A stretch of DNA of 64,000 nt from an uncultured Alistipes sp. (lineage in GTDB: Bacteria > Bacteroidota > Bacteroidia > Bacteroidales > Rikenellaceae): NCBI GenBank assembly GCA_944323075.1, contig CALURC010000005.1, forward strand, positions 1 through 64,000, written 5' to 3'. A program made the position numbers and the translations under genes. Of this stretch, positions 1-9,313 are shown piece after piece (the first letter of the stretch is position 1; each line of letters begins with the position of its first letter). A model generated the notes under the pieces. That model did not search any database. It saw only the letters and a list, made by a program, of their open reading frames with translations, and was not told where the DNA came from.

Positions 1-369
1 TTTTCGGTCCTGGTCTAACAAGTTTACCGCTGAGATAACAGCCCGTTTATGACATATCTATGATCAGTGTCTACTGAAAAGATGGTTACGGTGCCTGCTT
101 TCTATCGTTTATGTGATGGATGAGAAAATGTTGGAGGTAGTTGAGTAGTTATTTGTACCAGCTCATCTCTGGATGTTTTTAGGTAACATGATATAAGTAC
201 TCCGTAGCGAAGACGCTCGGTGCAAGCTTGGCTATTGTGAATCTTTTTACTTGTTATTGTAGGATTTTCGTTATCTTTGACAAATAAAGCGTATATTCAG
301 ATGGTGATTTTTGATAAAATGAGCGACCTGAATATTTGTATAACCTAACCCCTACAACAAACTAACCCA
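1..369. other. Non-coding left edge
   Basis: No open frame of useful length or recognisable protein or RNA is visible here. The only supported element is the promoter at 251-279, which serves the gene starting at 370. The first 240 bases could be the downstream region of a gene lying outside the window. Confidence 0.5.
251..279 (+). promoter_or_regulatory. Bacteroidota-type promoter of the GH106-like/GH2 pair
   Basis: A TATCTTTG box (272-279) matches the TAnnTTTG -7 consensus of the phylum. A TTG at 251-253 lies about 19 bases upstream in the -33 position. The predicted start near 286 leaves a leader of about 80 nt before the ATG at 370. Confidence 0.6.
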
Positions 370-3300
370 ATGAACTTATTACGATCCTTATTCGGGGGAT
401 TGTTTTGTGCGGTGACCTCATTTAGTTGGAGCGTTTTATCTGCGCAAGTTCCTATCGTTCCCCCTGTTGATGAATTGCGTCAACCTTTCGGTGTTAAAGA
501 TTATCAAAATTTTGCTAACCCTGACAAAGTGTTTTATCCCGAAACATGGTTTCATTATATTGGTGGTAATGTTTCTTTGGCGGGTATTACGAAGGATTTG
601 GAAGCTATCGCTGAAGCTGGTTTTTCCGGGATTCAGTTGTTCCATGGACAGTTTGGAGGCATCTGGCCCGGAACCGACGAGCAAATAACTTGTCTTAGTC
701 CCAAGTGGGAGGCTGCGGTACAGCATACTGCAAAAGAGTGTGAACGACTTGGCCTGCGTTTTACGATGCAGGGATGTCCAGGATGGGCAATGGCGGGTGG
801 CCCGTGGATTCAGTCCGAGCAGGCAATGCGTCATTTGGTATGGAGCCGGACGGATGTCACGGTAAAGGACTCAGGTACAATTATTCTGCCGGCGGCTTTT
901 CCTAAAGCGGAAGATTGGCGGGATTATCGGGATGTGGCGGTAATTGCTTTCCCGACTCCATTGGATGATATAGGAACTCCTTTACGACCTGAAACAGTTA
1001 GAAGCAATACCGAGCATGATTGGGCAAAAGTTTTGACTGGGGAGGCCTCTATACAGCTCGGTGCTGTAACAGAAGATAATCCCTATCGCATTGATGTGAC
1101 TTTACCGGAGGAGACTGTGGTTCGTACGGTCGAATTTCCGTCGATCAACGGGTTGAGTCATGCTTGGTGTTATGAACCCGGAGTAAATGTTAGGGTACAG
1201 GCTGTGATGCCCGATGGAGAAGCGGTCGATATACTGCATACCGATTTGCCGCAGAGCAGCTGGCAGGATGATCGTCCGATTACGTTGGCTTGCAGGGAGA
1301 CAGAGCCGACACGTAACTACCGGATCACGATTGTCAATCAGCACGATATTACCTTGGGAAATGTATTTCTGTTCTCCGGAGCCCGAAAAAACAACTGGGA
1401 GTCTGAGGCCGGTTGGACGTTGCGTTCGATCGAGCGCGGCGGACAGTCGGTGGAACAGTCGAAGGAGGCCTATGTAGCGCAATCCGGTATTGTGGATCTT
1501 TCGGATAAAATGGCTTCGGACGGGACACTCGATTGGAAAGTGCCGGATGGAGAGTGGACGATACTTCGGATCGGACATGTTAATGCAGGGATGAAAAACG
1601 GTCCTGCGCCTCCCGAAGGTACGGGATGGGAGTGCGATAAACTATCGCGTGCGGGTTCCGATGCTCAGTTCGACGGCTATATCGGACGGTTGACGCAGAA
1701 CGGTGGAGCGCTTTGCGGAGGTCTGCTGAACGGTCTGTTGTTCGACAGTTGGGAGTGCAAGACCCAGACATGGACCCCCGACATGGAGCAGGAGTTTTAT
1801 CAGAGAACCGGATATGCTTTGAGAAAGTGGATTCCGGCACTGTTCGGGTACGTAGTTGACGATTCCGAGACCACGACACGTTTTTTACTTGATTGGCGTC
1901 GTGTCGTAGGAGACCTTTTTGCCGATAATTTTTACGGCAATATGGCCGAACGGGCGAAACAAAATGGTCTCTCCATATCGTATGAGACGGCTGCCGGAGA
2001 TATCTTCCCAGCAGATATAATGGAGTATTATAAATATGCCGATGTGCCGATGTGCGAATTCTGGCAACCATTTACGGAGGGTTACGTCGGGTCTTTGAAC
2101 TTCAAACCGATCAAGCCGACCGCTTCGGCGGCTCGGCTGTATGGAAAACCGCGTGTCGCGGCAGAGGCCTTCACCTCATTCAATCATACATGGGATGAAA
2201 ATTTCCAGATGCTTCGCGAAGTGGCCAATGTCAATTGTGTCGAGGGGGTGACCCATCTGATCTTCCATACCTATACGCACAATCCGCAGGTAGATTTCTT
2301 ACCGCCCGGAACCTCCTTTGCCGGAGCTGGAATCGGAACACCGTTCCTTAAGGGACAGACGTGGTGGAAATATATGAAGGAGTTTAATACCTATCTGGCC
2401 CGTTGCGGTTATCTGTTCGAGCGAGGGTGCCCGGTGTCGGATGTCTTGTGGTATTTGGGTGATGAGATCGATCACAAACCCGATCAGCAGGCTCCTTTCC
2501 CCGATGGCTATAAATACGATTACTGCAATCCGGATGTTTTGCTGAGTCGGTTGTCGGTTCGTGACGGGAAAATTGTTACGCCAGAAGGAATCTCATACGA
2601 AGTGCTGTGGATGCCTTCGACCTACCGGATGTTGCCCGAAACGTTGGAAAAGATTTATGAGCTGTTGTGTGACGGAGCAGTTGTCGTAGGTGAGGCGCCC
2701 CAAGGTTTGGCAACGTTGAGCGGAGGTGACGCAGCCCAGCGACGTTTTGATGAAGCGGTGTCGAAAATCTGGGGCGAAAAGCCTGCATCGGGTATTCGCG
2801 AGGTCGGAAACGGAAAGATTATTTCGGGCTTGTCGTTGGAACAGGTATTGACGCAGCTCGAAATACAGCCGGATGTGCACGCATCGGGTGCTCTTTGGCT
2901 ACATCGAACGACCGGTGATGTTGATTGGTATTATGTGTGTGCTCCGAAAGGTTCAGGATTCGAGGGCGTTGTTGATTTCCGGAGTACGGGTCGGGTTCGC
3001 CTATGGGATCCTGTGGATGGCTCTATCGAAGATATCCCGTGCGAGCAGCGAGACGGAAGGACTTTTATTCCTCTTGATTTGGCTCCGTCAGGTTCCTGTT
3101 TCATTGTTTTTGAGAAAGGAGAAAAACAGAAAAAGGTGTCGCAACAGCAGATCTTCGAGACGATTGCTGTTTTGGATGGAGAGTGGGAATTCCGTTTTCC
3201 GAATGGATGGGGAGCGCCTCAGTCTCTACGTTCCGAACTGAAACCGTGGAAAGATTTGGATCTCTCGCAGGAGGGAAAATCCTTCTCTGGAACAGTCGAA

Positions 3301-3633
3301 TACCGTACATCGTTTGAGTTGCCTCAATTTAAGAAAAATCGAAGCTATCAACTCGATTTAGGTCGGGTAGAACGTATCGCAGAGGTCTGGATAAACGGGA
3401 AACAGGTGCAGACCCTTTGGACCGAGCCCTATCGGGCGGATGTTACGGATTATCTTCAAAAAGGAGAGAATACAATCTGCATTAAGGTTACAAACACGTG
3501 GTTCAACCGTTTGGTCTATGATGCGGGACAACCGGAAGAAGCCCGAAAAACGTGGGTTTTGAAGTGGCCGGACAAATCGGCTCCGTTGCGTGAAAGCGGT
3601 TTGTTGGGTCCGGTAATATTACGAATGCAATGA
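370..3633 (+). CDS. Exported GH106-like alpha-L-rhamnosidase
   Basis: Large glycoside hydrolase, 1087 aa, with an N-terminal signal peptide (about residues 1-25, ending near SAQ). It probably acts in the periplasm or at the surface and removes terminal L-rhamnose from plant or pectic glycans. The N-terminal block with WFHYIGGN followed by GITKDLEAIAEAGFSG and the later GCPGWAMAGGPW is typical of the GH106 barrel. Two conserved acidic motifs are YET (Glu539) and CEFWQP (Glu563); I do not assign catalytic roles. The last roughly 150 residues are a jelly-roll sugar-binding module (VEYRTSFELP, EVWINGKQV, GLLGPV). A GH2 gene follows 39 bp downstream, so the two are probably co-transcribed and act on the same glycan. 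Substrate specificity is inferred from the family only. Confidence 0.82.
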   Translation: MNLLRSLFGGLFCAVTSFSWSVLSAQVPIVPPVDELRQPFGVKDYQNFANPDKVFYPETWFHYIGGNVSLAGITKDLEAIAEAGFSGIQLFHGQFGGIWPGTDEQITCLSPKWEAAVQHTAKECERLGLRFTMQGCPGWAMAGGPWIQSEQAMRHLVWSRTDVTVKDSGTIILPAAFPKAEDWRDYRDVAVIAFPTPLDDIGTPLRPETVRSNTEHDWAKVLTGEASIQLGAVTEDNPYRIDVTLPEETVVRTVEFPSINGLSHAWCYEPGVNVRVQAVMPDGEAVDILHTDLPQSSWQDDRPITLACRETEPTRNYRITIVNQHDITLGNVFLFSGARKNNWESEAGWTLRSIERGGQSVEQSKEAYVAQSGIVDLSDKMASDGTLDWKVPDGEWTILRIGHVNAGMKNGPAPPEGTGWECDKLSRAGSDAQFDGYIGRLTQNGGALCGGLLNGLLFDSWECKTQTWTPDMEQEFYQRTGYALRKWIPALFGYVVDDSETTTRFLLDWRRVVGDLFADNFYGNMAERAKQNGLSISYETAAGDIFPADIMEYYKYADVPMCEFWQPFTEGYVGSLNFKPIKPTASAARLYGKPRVAAEAFTSFNHTWDENFQMLREVANVNCVEGVTHLIFHTYTHNPQVDFLPPGTSFAGAGIGTPFLKGQTWWKYMKEFNTYLARCGYLFERGCPVSDVLWYLGDEIDHKPDQQAPFPDGYKYDYCNPDVLLSRLSVRDGKIVTPEGISYEVLWMPSTYRMLPETLEKIYELLCDGAVVVGEAPQGLATLSGGDAAQRRFDEAVSKIWGEKPASGIREVGNGKIISGLSLEQVLTQLEIQPDVHASGALWLHRTTGDVDWYYVCAPKGSGFEGVVDFRSTGRVRLWDPVDGSIEDIPCEQRDGRTFIPLDLAPSGSCFIVFEKGEKQKKVSQQQIFETIAVLDGEWEFRFPNGWGAPQSLRSELKPWKDLDLSQEGKSFSGTVEYRTSFELPQFKKNRSYQLDLGRVERIAEVWINGKQVQTLWTEPYRADVTDYLQKGENTICIKVTNTWFNRLVYDAGQPEEARKTWVLKWPDKSAPLRESGLLGPVILRMQ

Positions 3634-3672
3634 TAGTTTTACGTTGAAACTAAAAAATAAAAATATAAAGGT

Positions 3673-6099
3673 ATGGTGAGAAAATTATTGGTACGGGTCG
3701 TGTTTTTCATGAGCTTGATTGGCCTATCGCGGCTCGAAGCCCGAGAGGTGATTAATTTGAATCAGGGTTGGCGATTTACATTAGGAGATGGAGCTTATGG
3801 TGTTCCGGATGTGGATGACAGCGATTGGCGGGTTCTGGATGTGCCGCATGACTGGAGTATAGAGGGCAAATACGACAAGCGCAATCCGAGCGGGCCACAG
3901 GGCGGATTTATGCCGTGCGGGACGGGCTGGTATCGTTTGCGGTTCGAGGCCCCGGCAAGTGCAAAAGGGAATCGGGTTTTCGTCCGTTTTGACGGAGTAT
4001 ACATGAAGAGTCAGGTTTGGATCAACGGCCGTATGGTGGGAGAGTATCCGAACGGCTACAACTCCTTCGAGTATGACATTACGCCGTTCGTTCGTCAGGA
4101 TACGGTAAACGTTTTGGCGGTACGAGTAGACAACTCGCTTCAGCCGGGTTCCCGATGGTATACAGGCTCGGGTATCTATCGGGACGTTAATCTGATCGTG
4201 ACCTCGCAGATGCACTTTACGGACGGGAGTACGTTCATTACAATCCCAGAGGTATCGACCGAACGAGCAACGATAGCGATGCGTTATGAGGTGATCAATC
4301 ACAACTATCCTGAGACACGTTTCTCGTGGACGGACAACAAGTCGTTGTTTGTATGGCTGAGGGATCAGGAGGATCAGGATGCGCCGACGAGCGAAGGGAA
4401 CCATCGTGTACAGAAGGAGTGTACGCTGACGTCGATTCTGTATGATATGGAAGGGAACGAGGTGACCCGCACGGAGAGCCGTCAGTTGATCGGAGACTAT
4501 ACCCGCACAGAGATGGAGCAGGAGATGGAGGTCTCGGAGCCGCGTTTGTGGTCGGACAAGACGCCGTATCTGTATAAGTTAGTGACGACGATATCGTACG
4601 ACGGTAAGGAGGCTGATCGGATCGAGACCCCAGTCGGGATACGCGATATTCGTTTTTCAGCGGAACGGGGTATGGAAGTGAACGGAAAACAGGTTAAGAT
4701 ACAGGGTGTGTGTCTGCATCAGAATGTCGGATGTTTCGGTTCTGCCGTTCCGCTCGGCGTATGGCGCGAACGACTCGAGACGTTAAAAGCGATGGGGTGT
4801 AATGCAGTACGGGTAAGTCACTATCCGTTTATGCCTCGATTCTATGATTTGTGCGACAGCTTGGGTTTGTACGTGTCGAACGAGATATTCGATGAGTGGA
4901 ACCGGGGGCAGGAGTGGGGATACTCTGAGAGTACCTATGGAAAGATGCCCTATACGTACCATCTTTATTTCAATCAGTGGGGCGAGACGGACTTGCGCCG
5001 GATGATCCGTCGGGATCGGAATCACCCCAGTGTCATTCTTTACATGCTGGGCAATGAGATTCCGAACCAACGGATCGAAGGGATCGAGATTGCCCGCAAA
5101 TTGAAAGCGATCGCCCGTGAGGAGGATCCGACCCGTCCGGTGACGGCAGCGTGCGACTTCTTTGTCGGCGCAAATGTGTATGGGTTTATGGATGAGTTCG
5201 ATATAGCGGGTTATAACTATATCGATCGGATTCATACGGACAGTTTATATGCCGCGGAGCATGCCCGCTATCCGCACCGGATGTTGCTTGGAACGGAGAC
5301 CTACCACAAAACCCGGAATCATGTGTCGGTACGGGATCATGATTATGTGCTTGGGGAGTTTGTCTGGGTCGGATACGATTATCTTGGAGAGATCGTATGG
5401 CCCGATTATCGGGGATGGAACGAAGGGATTCTGGATATTGCAGGCTTCCCAAAGATGGAGTATTGGTTGCGGAAGAGCTATTGGATGGAGGAACCGGTTG
5501 TCCATGTAGGTGTACAGCGGAGTGAAGGGCGAGATTTTGACTGGTCCCCTCGCGATGTGGTGGATCACTGGAATTGGTCCGGGAAGGACACTGTTTCGGT
5601 GTGGGTCTATACGAATTGTGATGAGGTAGAGCTGCGCGTAGGCCGGAAGTCTATGGGCAAGAAGAAGGTCGATCCGGATGCATATAGTGTAGAGTGGAGT
5701 GTACCGTACCGGGCCGGATCTGTTACGGCGATCGGATATCGCGACGGGAAGAAGGTGACGGAACATACGTTGCAAACGGCCGGCGAGCCTTATGCGTTGG
5801 ATGTATCCCGGATCTTCCGCTATGGCGATGTGGTACGGGCTGAGTTGCAGGTAGTGGATGAAAAGGGGCACCGGGTTCCGGATAGTGAGGTAGAGGTTTC
5901 GGTGAGCGGATCGGCTGCGGGCCGAGTCATGGGCATCGACAACGGGAACCAGTACGATCCGCAGGGCGAGAAATATACATCGAAAGAGCGGGGCAAGAGT
6001 TACGAGGGACGTATGGTGATCTATTTCGAGCCCTCAGCGACGGCTTCGGATGTAACTTTCTCTGCGCAAGGGTTACAGTCAGCCCAAGTGAATTTATAG
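3673..6099 (+). CDS. Exported GH2 glycoside hydrolase (beta-galactosidase-like)
   Basis: 808 aa with a signal peptide (about 1-23). Domain order is an N-terminal sugar-binding jelly roll (GWRF, VPHDWSIEG, GTGWYR), an immunoglobulin-like sandwich, a TIM barrel, then C-terminal Ig-like modules of the DUF4982/Big type. The acid/base Glu462 sits in LGNEIPNQ and the nucleophile Glu542 in LLGTETYH, 80 residues apart as expected for GH2. Retaining hydrolysis of a beta-galactoside, or possibly a beta-glucuronide or mannoside, is the known family activity; the exact sugar cannot be read from sequence. It lies 39 bp after the GH106-like gene and before a strong terminator, so the two form a short degradative operon. 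Confidence 0.88.
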   Translation: MVRKLLVRVVFFMSLIGLSRLEAREVINLNQGWRFTLGDGAYGVPDVDDSDWRVLDVPHDWSIEGKYDKRNPSGPQGGFMPCGTGWYRLRFEAPASAKGNRVFVRFDGVYMKSQVWINGRMVGEYPNGYNSFEYDITPFVRQDTVNVLAVRVDNSLQPGSRWYTGSGIYRDVNLIVTSQMHFTDGSTFITIPEVSTERATIAMRYEVINHNYPETRFSWTDNKSLFVWLRDQEDQDAPTSEGNHRVQKECTLTSILYDMEGNEVTRTESRQLIGDYTRTEMEQEMEVSEPRLWSDKTPYLYKLVTTISYDGKEADRIETPVGIRDIRFSAERGMEVNGKQVKIQGVCLHQNVGCFGSAVPLGVWRERLETLKAMGCNAVRVSHYPFMPRFYDLCDSLGLYVSNEIFDEWNRGQEWGYSESTYGKMPYTYHLYFNQWGETDLRRMIRRDRNHPSVILYMLGNEIPNQRIEGIEIARKLKAIAREEDPTRPVTAACDFFVGANVYGFMDEFDIAGYNYIDRIHTDSLYAAEHARYPHRMLLGTETYHKTRNHVSVRDHDYVLGEFVWVGYDYLGEIVWPDYRGWNEGILDIAGFPKMEYWLRKSYWMEEPVVHVGVQRSEGRDFDWSPRDVVDHWNWSGKDTVSVWVYTNCDEVELRVGRKSMGKKKVDPDAYSVEWSVPYRAGSVTAIGYRDGKKVTEHTLQTAGEPYALDVSRIFRYGDVVRAELQVVDEKGHRVPDSEVEVSVSGSAAGRVMGIDNGNQYDPQGEKYTSKERGKSYEGRMVIYFEPSATASDVTFSAQGLQSAQVNL

Positions 6100-6150
6100 T
6101 GCTAGATGTTTCGGTAAGCTAATTCCGAAAAATAGATCTGTCAGATTTTC

Positions 6151-6190
6151 AAAAAGAGAGGCGATTCAACAGAATCGCCTCTCTTTTTTT
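6151..6190 (+). terminator. Intrinsic terminator of the GH106-like/GH2 pair
   Basis: A perfect 12-bp stem (GAGAGGCGATTC, 6155-6166) with an AACA loop pairs with 6171-6182 and is followed by a T-run. It lies about 50 bp after the GH2 stop. Confidence 0.9.
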
Positions 6191-6402
6191 GATTTGTAAA
6201 AGAAAGTTTTCAATCAGAGTAGGAATAGCGGCCGGACCGAAATCACTACTACGATTATTATTAATAGTATACGGTCCTTTCCTTTTTATGACTATTCTTA
6301 CAATTCGTGTTGCATGTTCAATCAGACAATCCGATTCGCTGTATCAGTCCAGCTTCCCGGTGAGTAAATCTGATTAGCAAAGCGCCGCCCCCCCCAAGTT
6401 GC
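6191..6402. other. Non-coding spacer with a C8 tract
   Basis: Spacer between two convergent genes. I see no gene; a short rightward frame (6189-6377) has no protein-like features. A run of eight C residues occurs at 6388-6395 just after the valS stop. No clear terminator is visible for valS. Confidence 0.4.
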
Positions 6403-9033
6403 CTATTTCGATAATTGGGCGATGCGTTCTTGAAGTGCCTTGATCTTGGCCTCCGCATCGTTTTGTTTGGCCCGTTCCGTTTCGACAACTTTGGCCGGGG
6501 CATTCTGAACAAAGCGTTCGTTCGAAAGCTTCTTGAGGACAGAGGCCAAGAAACCTTCCATGTAGGTTAGATCGGCCTTTAACTTTTTCAACTCCTCTTC
6601 CGTGTCGATCTTGTCGTTGAGCGGAACGAAATATTCGGTTGTCTTGACCATGAATGTTGCGGCATCGGAACATTTGGCATCGACTGTGCGGATGGCGCTC
6701 AGATTACCCATCTTCATCAAAATAGGATTGAATTCGGGATGGAAGTTGCTGTCCGCCAGTACGCATAGCTCTAAGGTGTCCTTATTCGGAAGATTGTGCT
6801 CTTTCCGGATATTCCGCAGGGCCGAAATGACCTCTTTGACTTGGTCGAACCGTTCGAGCAGAGTTTCGTCGTAGGGTTTGGCCTCGGGCAGACGAACGAT
6901 CATGATGCTTTCGCCGTCGCGACGTTCGCTCATGTGTTGCCAGATTTCTTCGGTGATGAACGGCATGAACGGATGAAGCGTCCGCAGCAGTTTGTCGAAA
7001 AATCCGCGAACCGCGTCGATCGTCGGGCGATCGATCGGACATTGGTAAGCGGGTTTGATCGCTTCGAGATACCATCCGGAGAATTCGTCCCAGAAGAGTT
7101 TGTAAATTTTCATCAGGGCTTCGGAGATCCGATATTCTGTGAAATCAGCTTCGATCTGAGCGAGTGTCCGATTCAACATTGCGTCGAACCACTCGGTTGC
7201 GATCCGGTTGTTGTCGCTTTGTTCGAGTTTCTCGTCGACTTGCCATCCGTTAACCAGTCGGTAGGCATTCCAAATCTTGTTACCGAAATTCCGTCCCTGC
7301 TCGCACAGCGATTCATCGAACAGCAGATCGTTTCCGGCAGCCGAGCAGAGCAGCATGGCCAACCGTACGCCGTCGGCTCCGTAGCGATCGATCAGGTCGA
7401 GTGGATCGGGAGAGTTGCCGAGCGACTTACTCATCTTTCGTCTCAGTTTGTCCCGAACGATACCTGTCAGGTAGACATTCCGGAACGGTTTTTCTCCCTT
7501 GAATTCATATCCGGCTATAATCATACGGGCCACCCAGAAAAATAGGATGTCGGGGGCAGTAACCAAATCGTTAGTCGGATAGTAGTATTTGATCTCTTCG
7601 TTGTCGGGGCGATTGATGCCGTCGAAGACCGAGATGGGCCACAACCACGACGAGAACCATGTGTCGAGGACGTCGGGATCCTGCCGTAGATCGGAGATTG
7701 TGAGCGAATCGTTGCCGCTCTTCTGACGGGCGAGCTCCAGCGCCTGTTCGGGAGTTTCGGCTACGACGTACCCGCCTTTGGGCAGATAGTAGGCCGGAAT
7801 TTGTTGTCCCCACCAGAGCTGACGCGAGATACACCAGTCCTTGATGTTCTCCATCCAGTAGCGGTAGGTGTTTTTGAATTTTGCAGGGACGAGCTGAATA
7901 GCATCCTCCATAACGGCCCGAAGTGCCGGTTGGGCAAGCTCTTCCATTTTCAAGAACCATTGCATCGAGAGTTTGGGCTCGATTACGGCATTGGTTCGTT
8001 CCGAATAGCCCACTTTGTTGGTGTAGGCTTCGGTCTTTTCGAGCAGGCCTGTCGCATCGAGATCTTTCTCGATCTGATTCCGCACGTCGAAGCGGTCCAT
8101 GCCGGCATATTGTTGCCCGTGTTCGTTCAGCGTACCGTTGTCATTGAAGATGTCGATCGTCTCGAGTCCGTATTTTTCACCCAACATGTAGTCGTTGACG
8201 TCGTGGGCGGGAGTAACTTTCAAAACACCGGTACCGAATTCGATGTCGACGTATTCATCGCGGATCACCGGAATTGAGCGATTGATCAATGGAACCAGAA
8301 CGCGTGTTTCCGGAGCCAGATGTTGGTATCTCGGATCGTTCGGATTGACGCATACGGCCGTATCACCGAGGATGGTCTCGGGTCGGGTCGTGGCTACGAT
8401 GAGGTATTCGTCCGAGCCCTCGATCCGATAGCGCAGATAGTAAAGTTTACCTTGTGATTCGCGGTATATAACCTCTTCGTCCGAGAGGGCTGTTTGTGCA
8501 GCGGGATCCCAGTTGACCATACGGATTCCGCGATAGATTTTTCCTTTGTTATACAGGTCGACGAAAACTTTGATGACGCTGCGGCTCAGTTCGGGATCCA
8601 TCGTAAATTTCGTCCGTTCCCAGTCACACGATGCCCCCAACCTGCGTAATTGTTTGAGGATGATGCCACCGTGTTTCTCTTTCCACTCCCAAGCGTGTTT
8701 GAGGAACTCTTCGCGGGTGAGGCTGTTTTTGTCGATGCCCTCGGCCTTGAGTTTCTGAACGACTTTTGCCTCCGTAGCAATCGAGGCGTGGTCGGTACCC
8801 GGAACCCAGCAGGCATTTTTTCCCTGCATGCGGGCGCGGCGGACCAATACGTCCTGAATGGTCTCGTTGAGCATATGTCCCATGTGTAGCATACCCGTCA
8901 CGTTAGGGGGCGGGATAACGATCGTATAGGGTTCACGCTCGTCCGGAGTCGAGTGAAAATAGTTGTTTTTCAGCCAATATTCGTACCATTTGGATTCAAT
9001 CTCCTGTGGGATGTATTTCGGTCCGATTTCCAT
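6403..9033 (-). CDS. valS: Valyl-tRNA synthetase
   Basis: Class Ia enzyme that charges tRNA-Val and edits mischarged threonine. The 876 aa length is typical. The ATP-binding HMGH motif is at residues 49-52 in a PPNVTG context, and the KMSKS loop is at 533-537. A central editing domain is present. The last roughly 65 residues form the ValS-specific coiled-coil tRNA arm, rich in Lys and Glu and starting near [15 protein letters not shown]. The start at 9033 is supported by a -7 box 28 bp upstream. It is divergent from lon. Confidence 0.97.
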   Translation of the reverse strand: MEIGPKYIPQEIESKWYEYWLKNNYFHSTPDEREPYTIVIPPPNVTGMLHMGHMLNETIQDVLVRRARMQGKNACWVPGTDHASIATEAKVVQKLKAEGIDKNSLTREEFLKHAWEWKEKHGGIILKQLRRLGASCDWERTKFTMDPELSRSVIKVFVDLYNKGKIYRGIRMVNWDPAAQTALSDEEVIYRESQGKLYYLRYRIEGSDEYLIVATTRPETILGDTAVCVNPNDPRYQHLAPETRVLVPLINRSIPVIRDEYVDIEFGTGVLKVTPAHDVNDYMLGEKYGLETIDIFNDNGTLNEHGQQYAGMDRFDVRNQIEKDLDATGLLEKTEAYTNKVGYSERTNAVIEPKLSMQWFLKMEELAQPALRAVMEDAIQLVPAKFKNTYRYWMENIKDWCISRQLWWGQQIPAYYLPKGGYVVAETPEQALELARQKSGNDSLTISDLRQDPDVLDTWFSSWLWPISVFDGINRPDNEEIKYYYPTNDLVTAPDILFFWVARMIIAGYEFKGEKPFRNVYLTGIVRDKLRRKMSKSLGNSPDPLDLIDRYGADGVRLAMLLCSAAGNDLLFDESLCEQGRNFGNKIWNAYRLVNGWQVDEKLEQSDNNRIATEWFDAMLNRTLAQIEADFTEYRISEALMKIYKLFWDEFSGWYLEAIKPAYQCPIDRPTIDAVRGFFDKLLRTLHPFMPFITEEIWQHMSERRDGESIMIVRLPEAKPYDETLLERFDQVKEVISALRNIRKEHNLPNKDTLELCVLADSNFHPEFNPILMKMGNLSAIRTVDAKCSDAATFMVKTTEYFVPLNDKIDTEEELKKLKADLTYMEGFLASVLKKLSNERFVQNAPAKVVETERAKQNDAEAKIKALQERIAQLSK

Positions 9034-9060
9034 ACTCTCTGTTTTTTATATTTCCGAGTG

Positions 9061-9068
9061 CAAAAATA
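9061..9068 (-). promoter_or_regulatory. valS promoter -7 box
   Basis: On the minus strand this reads TATTTTTG, matching TAnnTTTG, 28 bp upstream of the valS ATG. I do not see a convincing -33 element. Confidence 0.55.
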
Positions 9069-9271
9069 CATATTTTCCCGTAAATGTATAATTTTCTGGG
9101 GCCCGAACCGATGTGTCGCACACTTTTCACAATAAAAATAGCGGTGAGAGCGTTCCTTTATCGTGAAATATACTGTAATTGCAGGCAAGGGGATGTTTCT
9201 TCATCCGGGATCTACTTCGGCGTGAAGGTTGTATCGGCTTTGTCTGTTTTTTATATTTAGGTGAAAAGCGC

Positions 9272-9279
9272 TATATTTG
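9272..9279 (+). promoter_or_regulatory. lon promoter -7 box
   Basis: TATATTTG matches the TAnnTTTG consensus and lies 35 bp upstream of the lon ATG. The -33 region is only a T-rich stretch. No heat-shock-type operator is recognisable. Confidence 0.6.
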
Positions 9280-9313
9280 CGGATTGTATGATTAAGAAGG
9301 AGTAAAACTGAAG

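Noticed and set aside
6388-6395. C8 homopolymer that could be a phase-variable tract
   Set aside because: It lies outside coding sequence just beyond the valS stop and not within a promoter spacer, so slippage would have no obvious effect.
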